Shown here in pieces: positions 1 through 9,700 of a stretch of DNA of 64,000 nt. This DNA comes from UBA3305 sp002373555. Its GTDB lineage: Bacteria; Bacillota; Clostridia; Lachnospirales; Lachnospiraceae. A program made the translations under genes and the position numbers. The notes under the pieces are model-generated. The model saw only the letters and a list, made by a program, of their open reading frames with translations. It was not told the DNA's origin and searched no databases. Within the stretch, counting starts at the first letter, position 1. Each line of letters starts with the position of its first letter. The DNA is taken from assembly GCA_946612455.1 (NCBI GenBank), contig CAMOER010000012.1, positions 1 through 64,000 on the forward strand. The letters are read 5' to 3'.

Positions 1-90
1 CGAATTTTCTCGGAATTTTCGGAGTAAATAGAGTATACTGTTTATTTGTCAAGGTACTTTGTGACTGCCCCTCTCGGCGACAGCCAGAAC

Positions 91-119
91 AGATTATCAC
101 AACCGAAATCGTTTGTCAA
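91..119 (-). promoter_or_regulatory. rRNA-type promoter reading leftward out of the window
   Basis: On the minus strand a TTGACA (114-119) is followed after 17 bp by TAATCT (91-96). Three further TTGACA boxes on the same strand lie at 47-52, 216-221 and 262-267, but they lack convincing -10 partners. Nothing in 1-322 looks coding. The arrangement resembles the DNA in front of rRNA operons in Clostridia, so a 16S gene probably lies just left of the window. That last point is inference. Confidence 0.55.
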
Positions 120-322
120 GGACTTTTTGAAAATATTTTTCGGGAGTGGGAATATTATTATATCTCACCTCCCGCAGAAAATCTACAAACATTTTGCGAT
201 TTTTCTTCTGCTTTTTGTCAATATTTACGCTTGTCTCAAAACGCATCCGTTATGATCATCTTGTCAAGGTTCTTCATAACAGAACGGACTGACGCGGATA
301 CGACAGTCCGTTTGATTATGAG

Positions 323-412
323 CGGAGAAGAAGGGATTTGAACCCTTGCGCCGCTATTAACGACCTACTCCCTTTCCAGGGGAGCCCCTTCGGCCAGCTT
401 GGGTACTTCTCC
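323..412 (-). tRNA. tRNA-Ser (anticodon GGA)
   Basis: The minus strand folds as a class II tRNA. The acceptor arm GGAGAAG pairs with CTTCTCC, with discriminator G at 323. The anticodon stem CTCCC/GGGAG encloses loop CTGGAAA, giving anticodon GGA. A long variable arm and a T-loop GGTTCAAATCC follow, as expected for serine. The 3' CCA is not encoded. It is the second of two adjacent tRNA-Ser genes on this strand. Confidence 0.95.
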
Positions 413-468
413 GAATAAATGTTTCGCTATTGAATTGTCTGCAGGACACCCGAGTGTTCACAGCTTAG

Positions 469-554
469 CGGAGAGGGTGGGATTCGAACCCACGCGCCCT
501 TGCGGACAAACGGTTTTCAAGACCGCCTCGTTATGACCACTTCGATACCTCTCC
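469..554 (-). tRNA. tRNA-Ser (anticodon UGA)
   Basis: The acceptor arm GGAGAGG pairs with CCTCTCC and the discriminator is G at 469. The anticodon loop TTGAAAA lies between CGGTC and CCG and gives anticodon TGA. A long variable arm and T-loop GGTTCGAATCC fit a class II serine tRNA. No CCA is encoded. It lies 56 bp upstream of the GGA isoacceptor and the two are probably co-transcribed leftward. Confidence 0.95.
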
Positions 555-645
555 TTGCGAGACGCAAAATGTATGTTAGCACAACAGACGGTCGGTGTCA
601 ATAGTTTTCGGATGATTATTTTCCATCCTCTATTCGGGTTTCCTG

Positions 646-686
646 CCGGCGTCCGGATGCAGGATCTCCGCAATTCCGGACGCCGG
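646..686 (-). terminator. 12-bp perfect hairpin after the giant surface-protein gene
   Basis: CCGGCGTCCGGA (646-657) and TCCGGACGCCGG (675-686) form a perfect 12-bp stem 20 bp beyond the stop codon of the giant gene. The following minus-strand bases are not a clear U-tract, so this may be a weak or factor-assisted terminator, or an mRNA-stabilising hairpin. Confidence 0.5.
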
Positions 687-706
687 TCTCCCCCCTGACA
701 GCTTCC

Positions 707-3700
707 TTATTTGATCTTTGCCTTCTTATTGAGGCCTTTCTTTACAAGCAGCTTCTTATAAGCCTTCTTTACCTTCTTCGGCACTTTCACGACTGCCTTC
801 TTATACGTCCCCCTGAATGCGGAGGATCCGACATTGCCGGATTTCAGCAGTTTCGACTTAATAGTGATCGAGGAAAGCTTCGCATCTCCGTAAAAAGCTT
901 TCTTTCCGATCTTCTTCACGGAAGCCGGGATCGTGACCTTCTTCAGCACAGTACACTTCATAAAGGCCTGATCAGCGATCGACGTCACTTTGTTCCCGAT
1001 CGTCAGTGTTTTCAGTTTCTTACAGCCGTAAAATGCCTGTTTGCCGATCGAGAGGACATTGTTCCCGATCTTTACCTTCTTCAGCTTCTTGTTGTTCCTG
1101 GCGGCCTTCGCTCCAACGGCCGTCACCTTGTACGTGATGCCGCCGTTCGCTACCGTTGCCGGGACCGTCAGTGAAACTGCATTCTTCTTCGCCTTCTGCA
1201 GCATCACTTCACTGCCGGCTGCAGTCACCTTGTAAACGGAACCGCTGATCTCAAATGTCGTACCGACGGCAGGCACGGACGGCTTGTCCGCAGCAGTCGT
1301 CTGTTTTTCGGGCTCCTTCGTGTTATCCGCAGCAGTCGTGCTATCACTGCCCGCCTGCGTTTCCTTTCCGCCTGTATCCTCCCCGGACTTCGTCGGATCT
1401 TTTTCCGTATCCCTGCCGGACGATGCCGGTGCGGAAGGCTCCGCAGGCTTTGTCTCGGCCGGTGTTGTTGTCTCGGTCGGCTTCGTCGGTTCGGTCGGAT
1501 TAGTCGGATCGGTCGGGTCAATCGGATCGGTCGGGTCAGTCGGATCGGTCGGGTCAGTCGGATCGGTCGGATCGGTCGGATCCTCCGGCTCCTCGTCCTC
1601 ATAATCTCCTGCCAGCGTCTGCGAATCTTCAATCACCGTAACCTCCAGTTCAACACCCGAAGATGTCAGTTCTCTGACAAATACGTCTTCGAGGTCGCTG
1701 AGCAGTACGCCGATCTCCGGATCGATTGCCTGGGCCCGTACGATCCTGTACAGTCTTTCCAGCCTCTCTCCTGCATGCAGGACTTCCGGCGACTTGTTCA
1801 GCTTCTCCGTCTCTCCGCCGCTTCTGCGCAGCACGGTTTCCAGCAGCTCGCCTTCTCCGTTCAGTCCCGGCAGATACAGATCAGAGGCTGCATCCCCCGG
1901 ATCCGCCGTGTTTTCAAGAATCAGACGGTAATACAGCTTACCGCCCACATACTCCTCCGGCACTTCCATCGTCACCTTCAGATCTTCCAGACCGCGCACC
2001 CGGATCGGCTCTTCCGTTGCAAACGATGCCTTCACCGGCACCATAAAGTCGGAAAGCATGCCCGCATAATCCGCGGAAAGCGAATATTCTCCCGCTGTAT
2101 CACCCCGGAGCACCCAGCTGATCGTCTCTGTGGACTGTCCGGCGATCTTATTGACCTCTACAGTTTCAGGATTCGTTCCCACGACCGTCAGTCCTTCCGG
2201 CACATGCAGGCGGATCTCATTCTGCAGCAGGCTGAACTCCTCCGAAGAATTGTTCATAATATACAGTCTGACATCAAAGAATTCCTTCAGCGCCGATACG
2301 GCGACAGGGATCTCCATGACCACCAGGATATCCTCCTGCGGCCGTGCAATGACATATTTGCCCTGGCCGTCGACCTTCACATCGAGCAGATCGTCATCGT
2401 TCCAGTAAACAGTCAGCGTCGCATAATCCAGCTTTACGTTGTACTGTATGACATTGTAATTGTCTGCCGAAGACAGATGCAGGCCTGCAGCTTCGATCTC
2501 CTCGGGCGTCATCCGATGGGTTTCGAATTCTCCGCTCACCAGTTCCTGTTCTTTCAGCGCAAATGCTGCTTCCGCGGTCTGCCCGTTCATAAACCGCACA
2601 GACTTCTTCGCAGGCAGATAGCCGGACGCGAAAACGCCCACCTGTATAATGCTCTCCGACGCTGCCGCATCGCTGCTGCCGGCGCCGATGTAAGTAAGCT
2701 TTCCGGATGCATCCGTCTTCAGGATCTCCTGATCTTCCGCACCCATGCGGATGTAGACCGGTGCATTTGCAAGCGGTATGCCGTCTGTATCCTGTACCGT
2801 CACGTTCAGAATACCGGCCTCGTCTCTATTAACGATACGGATCGTCTTCTCCAGTTCAGCCGTCTCCCAGGAATAGCGGCTTGTAACGCTTACACGGACA
2901 GTGACTTCCGTCTCCGCAGTTCCCTCCGGCAGCGTATAAATGTGTTCCAGCGTCCTGCTGTCATAGTCATCCAGGTCATACTCTTCCAGACTGACCGGTT
3001 CCGTACCGTCACCCCAGTCAACATTCAGAGAGCCCAGCCCTTCTTCCGAAGTGACCTCCGCCAGCGGGAACTTCAGCTTTTCGCCAGAGATCAGGGTCGC
3101 GGCAGGCGCCCATCCGATCTGCGGCGGTGCTGTCATCCTGTACCGCCAGACAGTTTCACTACATTCGGAAATATTCCCGACACTGTCATATGCCTTGAGA
3201 CGGTATAAGAATTCATCATCTTCATTTGGGATCTTTTCATCCGTGTAAACATACGCCGTCTGTCCCGCTTCTGCGGAAATGATCCGGACCAGCGTCTCAT
3301 CCTCTTCCGCATCCATTGTTCTTCGACGGTACAGTGCGAAGTACGAGACATCTTCTCCTGCAGTCCAGCTGATCTCAGCCCTGCCGGGGTATTCTGCTTC
3401 ATTCAGCACAACGCTCATGTCTGCAAGCTCCGGCGCTGTCTTGTCCACCGTATAGGTATAAACGTATTTCTCTTCGCCCTGGTTGCCTGCTTTGTCACGC
3501 GGGATCAGACGGATATTCACGGCATCTCCGTTTTTATACGCGTCCCAGCTGACAGGCACATTGATCACGGCGACAGGATTCATGTCTTCATCCTTATCCG
3601 CCACAACAAAAGTGTTCTCCGCCGCATAAACGGTATCTTCCGCACGCTTCATACCCACGATGACATCATCGATATCCGCATCATCCTTTGCCGTTACCCG

Positions 3701-6700
3701 CAGATACTGTACGGCCGGTCCGACAGCGCTTCCGTCTGCAGGCTCCACATCCGTAATCGAAGGAATCGAAAGATCATAGACCACTTCACAGACTGCTTTG
3801 TATCCATGCTCTTCCGTTTCTGCAGTGATCCTGCAGCGGCCGTTTCCGACAGCCGTGACAAGTCCGTTCTCATCGACCACAGCGACCGTTTCATCGGAGC
3901 TGCTCCATCTGACGGCAGGGTTCTCCGCATCTTCCGGCGCCACAGCAGCCGTAAGCTGTTTTGACTCTCCGTTTTCCTTAAAGAAGATCTGCGTCTGATC
4001 CAGGCGGATACCTGTGACCTCTGTATATAGTGCCGTTTCATGCATACGGATGACCGCATGGAAATCATCATCCGCATACAGAGCCCGGACGCCGAGGATA
4101 TAGGTATCTTCCGCCTTGAGTTCCGCATTGACAGAGGCATCGTATCCGGCTGCAGATGTTCCGCTCGCAGAACCGAGCAGCGTTCCTTCCATATCATATA
4201 AGGAAATGAACAGGAACGCATCCGCCTGCATGGTATAGAACCGATGCTCTCCGTCATGCGCCGGCTTGAACACGTAATAAACTGTTTCTCCTCTGCTGCC
4301 GCTTATATTTTCACTCGTCTCCGGAGCAAGCAGCGGCGCGGATGTCTCGTCAAACCGTTTGATCGTCACCGGATAGGATGCCGTCTGATCCATATACCGG
4401 ACCGTCACGTCATGCGTACCGGGGACATACTTCCCGGCGGCATTCTGTTCAAATGCAGCATAGTCCAGGGACATTTTCAGGCCCCAGCTGCTCCGTTTGC
4501 CGTATTCCAGCGTTTCCTTCGTTCCGTCATCATACCGGATCTGAATGGCCAGACCGGCTGCATCGATCAGGCTATCCAGCTGGGAATAATAGTCCGTCTT
4601 TTCCGGCTGCGTAAGCACGCTGATCTTTGTTACGGCAGGCTTTACCGCCGCAGCGACCGAATGTCTCGCGCGCACTGTGCCGTTATTGACGACACTTACA
4701 AGATACGGCTGTGCTTCCATTTTCAGTGTATAGTAATGTCTGCTGCCGCCGTCTTCCTTCTCTCCTTCGATCAGCTTCATTTCCGTTCCGGCGTGATTCA
4801 GCACCGAAAATGCGGCTTCTGTGGATGTTTCCAGCGTAAACTGATAATACGCTGCCGTCTCCGGCGTGATCTGATAGAGTACTTCTTCCCCGGCACCCGC
4901 AGAACTGCTCTGCCCGCCGTTTCCGAGATCTGTCGCCGCGGTCACCTGCAATGTGAATGCATAACTGCCGTAATAGTCCCCGTCTGCTTCCCCGGCCAGC
5001 GTAAGGATATAAGTCGTATTTCCCTTCAGGAATACTACGTTCTCCTGCGTCGCTGTGTCTCCGTCCCTGCTCTCTTTCCTCCGGACAGAGGAAGCGTGCT
5101 CACCTGCCGCATCAGCAATGCGTGAGACCGCAGCCTCGCATTCTGCCGCATTATACCGGAGCTGGATCCTGTAATAACCGTCTGTTTCCGGCGTGAACCG
5201 CAGCTTGCGGCCTGCGTTTCCGTAAATGGAATCGGAGAATGCAGCGCCTGCCGTCACCTCCGAAAGATCCGTGATATCGCGCAGGTACAGATCCATCGTC
5301 TGTTCAAAGTCCATATAAGATATGGTAAGGACAGTATTGCTTTCCTGACTCTCCCGGAACCGCAGATCGCCTTTCCTGTTTCCTTCCAGCGTACCGATGA
5401 CCGGCAGCCCTGTGACAGCGCTTCGTTCACCGTCTTCGATTGTCTCGGTCTGTCCGTCTTCATATTCCACCTGCAGGATCAGGCCGGCCAGCGAAGCTGA
5501 CGTTTCCGCTGCCGGATAATATTCGGACGCCGGATACTGCGTGATCTCCGCATTTGAAACAGCCGGCAGAGCTTCGATATTCAGCCGGATGTCCAGCGCA
5601 TCAGACGCTGTATTCGTGATCTTGACGCAGCAGATCTGATCTGCCTCCAGCTGATAGACTGCAGACACCGTCTGCAGTTCATCCGCAGGCTCCTTATCCG
5701 TAAATACCGCTTCCATTTCGTCCAGTCCCGCATCCAGAACCGCGAGTTCCGGACGGGACACCGTTTCCGCGTCATACGACAGTGTGAACTTATAGAAGCC
5801 TGCCGCGTCGGGCGTGAACCGGTAATACTCCGGTTTCCCGGGCGTGAAGGAATGCTCCATTTCGTCTTCCGCCGGCTCCAGTCCGGCAATATCCCGGACA
5901 GTTACAGGCACATCCGTTTTCTTATCCATATACCGGAACCGTACCTGATAGGATTTTTCCACGATATGGCCGTCTGCATCACGCTCCCAGTCGGGCGGCA
6001 GGACTTCCATCTGTTCTCTGATCAGGCTGTAGGTTCGCTCCCTGGTACCGTTATATCCAAAGGTAAGTTCTTCTTCTGTTCCGTCATCATACGTGATCTT
6101 AAAAAGCAGATCCGAGAAGCCGGCATCGACATGATCCGGAAGCGAACTGCAGAAGATCTCCCCTTCGGTCAGGAGTTCCAGACCTGTCGCTGTCTTGCTC
6201 TTCACGACCGTCAGCACGGTCGGATCACTGCAGCCGGTGGTATCCGCCCTGAACCAGAGGCCTTCTTCTCCGGGCCAGAACTCTGCGCAGATATCATCGC
6301 CGTTGCCCCTGTCGTCCCAGTCGTCGAAATCGTTATAATCCGTATATCCCTGATCCGGGCTGCCAAAGTACCGGACCGAAGCCCTGCCTGTGCCGCGCGT
6401 ATTGATATAATAGGATTCCTCCGGATGTTCCGGAACGAACCGGAACCATTGCATTTTCCCGGGTTCAAGTGTGACCGGCACATTTTCTGCGAGCTCCGTC
6501 ACAGTGACTTTGCGGGTCGGCTCCACGAATACATCAAAGCTGTCCGCCGCCGTCTCTGAATCATAGAAGGTCGTTGTAATGTAGCAGAATGCGCCTTCCT
6601 TTACGTACACGGTGTAGACATTGTCCGTATAATCACGATCCATTTCAACAGACTGATAGGAACGGTTCCGGAAATTCGCAGAACCGCCGATCCGCACATC

Positions 6701-9700
6701 ATAGAAGCCTTCCGCCGGTGCGCGGAAACGAACCGCCTTATCGACATACCAGTTACCGCTCGTCTGGTATCCGCCGTCCATGGCCCCGGTATAACTGCCT
6801 GTACCGTCCTCCTGCATCCCGATTTCGGGGATGTCTGCAAGGCCCGCGACCTCTACGGGGACCGGCAGGGTAAGACCCATGTAGGACAGCTTAAATTCAT
6901 AGGAACCCGGCATTAGACGGCCGTCGATATTCACAGGCGTATCCTCCGGGAAGAGGATGCGGAATCTTTCACCGGTCTTGCTGCTCATGTAATTCGGATA
7001 GCTGTTCAGTTCCTCGCTTGTTCCGTCACTGTAATTCACGGTAAAGGCAATGGATCCGTCAAGCCCGTATCTTTCCGTATGCGCATCGTTATACCATTTT
7101 CCGAGACTGTCGAGCTTATAAAGATAGTTCTGCTTCGGCTTGCGCGTTATCTCCATGGAAACGGCTGTCACGGTCGGTTCAGCGCTTAGTGTATAGGCAG
7201 TCTGGCTCTCCCCCTGCAGGATCAGCAGATATTCCGTGCCTGCCGTAAGTTCTGCTTTCAGTGTTCTGTAATATGTACTGTTTTCGCTGTCCCACGCGGA
7301 CTGTGACGAATACGCCAGCTCCTTTCCCGCGCTGCACAGTCTCAGGCTGCCGTTATACTTTTCCGTATCCAGGCGGAAGGAATAACTGCCGTCCTGTTCC
7401 GGCACAACGGCATAGGCAAGAATACTGTCGCGGCTGTAACTGTCGTTATGGACGAGCGGCAGTGTATCCGTGATTTCTTCTGCGAGACCGTTGATCCGCT
7501 CTGCCTGCTGCAGCGCAACGGACACCGTATTTCCGGATGCATCCCTGCCGGAGAGAGTCAGCAGACAGGTGCCGGGCTGCAGATATGCATAGAATCTTCC
7601 GTTGAACCGGTACACCTGATCATCTTCAACAAATGCGCATCCTTCCATGCCCTGCACGGAAAGACTGGTCAAACGGCCTTTCTTCCTCTGGGAAATACTG
7701 CTGTAAACATAGAGTTCTTCGTCTGCAGAGGAAGACACGGTCAGTTCATAGAAGCCGGCCTCCCCGATCTCCGTCTGCAGGATCATCCCTTCGTAGTCCG
7801 GCATCGTCTTCTGTACTGTCTCACCGGCAGCAAAGGTCTCCGGTCTCGATACGGACGCGCGGAAATGTACATTTTCCGCGCATTCCGCAGCATGCGCACG
7901 GATACGTACCGTCTCTCCCGCAGTCATTTCCTTATAGTATCGTTCCAGAGACTCTTTTCCGCCGTCCGTGCTATCATAAGATGCGCTGCCGCAGGGAATC
8001 CAGGAATCGTCCGGGGAAGACACAGATGCATTTTCGCTGTCACAGACCAGCTCCAGTATGTAAATGCCCTCCTCGGCGGGGGTAAACGTCAGGATTTTAT
8101 CGCCGGTTAGTCCGGCGTCAAACGGTTCATCTTCTGTCAGTTCCTCTGTCAGATCCTCTCCCGCGGTCACATGGATCGTATAGGATGCATGTGCACCGCA
8201 GTAGGAAACATCGACCTGATAGTCTCCGGGCAGCAGATACGGATTCGCAGTATCCAGATTTCCGTTCCAATCTCTGGACAGCGTCTCATCATAGACCGGA
8301 TTCTGAATGGATACGCTCAGTCTCTGATAGGTATAGCTGCTTGGATCGCCGTATACGCCAACGGTTTCCGGGACCGCATTATCCAGCACGGCCGTACCGG
8401 TCAGCCCGAGTACGCTGAATCTGTCATACGGGTACACAAACCGCGTCTGCATGCCGCTCACGGAAAGTGAGGTTACAGACGGGATGGAATCCATATGGAC
8501 AGCAGCTGATGCAGTGCCGTAAAAATCACGGGTGTCACTGATCAGGAGATCGCAGCGGCTGCCTGCCGGCGCAGTGCCGAAAAGCAGGAAGTTCCAGCCT
8601 TCGCTTCCATAGCTGTTGGTGCCGGCAGGTTCACCGTCAATATACAATGCCGCTCTCGGCGCCCATTCATTGTCATCGTCATACGCGGATTCGGAGACTT
8701 TATCCGACGAATACAGACGGAAGCTCATGTCCGTGCCCGGCGTAAAGGCAATCCACGTGAGCGGATCACTGTCTGTCCGGTCTGCGGTGACCGTCTCTCC
8801 GGGAGCGATCGTCACCGCTGTCTCCCCGGTATTCGTCATCGTTACGGCGCATGTGACTTCTGCTCCAGGGCGGTCCGACCCCAGTTTCGCGCGTACCGTA
8901 TATGTCCGGCCGGCGAAAAGCAGCGCCTGTACTGCCCCGGTATTTGTTGTGATGTTATCTTTTACGGCAGCTGCGAAGGAACCGTCTTCGTTATAGATTC
9001 CGAGGTACACGTATCTGCCGTTCCCGCTCGTGATCTCTGCCGCAGCCGAAAACACGCCGGTCTCCGCCGGGGTGAATTTCCATGACACGGATCCGGAATA
9101 GCTGTCGTCCGGCAGCTGAACGGTCTGCTCAGCTGTTTCTCCGGCTGTCAGCGCGGGGAGCGTCTCCGTATCATTCGCTGCAGTGATCACAACAGGAACC
9201 GCATAGCTTTTGTTCAGATATGTGATCTTTACATGATCTCTGTAGGTGCCTGTTTTATAAAAACCGGCGCTGTCGGTCGGAATACCGCCTTCGGAGCCGC
9301 TAATCGTGATGCCGCTTTTTGCGCTGCGCGCTCCATATGTCAGTGTTTCGCTGTCTTTATCAGCATAGATCAATTCGATCGGAACCGTATGAAGTGCGCT
9401 CCAGAGATCCTCTCCGAACGGGATCTCCAGTTTTTCACCGATGATTTTGTACGAAGTCACCGCCGGAAACGTCTCCGCCGTCAGCGTAAATGCCGCCGTT
9501 CCGGCATCTCCCCCGGAAGCCGAAACGGTGATCAGCGCCAGCTCGCCTTTCTTCATCTCCCGGATCCATATGTATTGGCATTGAATGCCTTCCTGCGCAT
9601 TCGGCTCCTGATATGCGCTGTCACTGCTGTTCTCCGGCAGGAATTCCGCAGACGCACTTATCTTCGAATCCGATTTCGCAATGATCCGGTAATACCCGTT

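Noticed and set aside
1496..1585. Possible CRISPR-like array
   Set aside because: The repeats are 9-bp in-frame units encoding DPT with no unique spacers.
1284..1604. Gly-Ser-Val repeat reading frame on the plus strand
   Set aside because: It is the antisense of the DPT repeat linker of the giant protein.
1775..3208. 477-codon plus-strand frame
   Set aside because: Antisense to the giant surface protein; composition and lack of ribosome site argue against coding.
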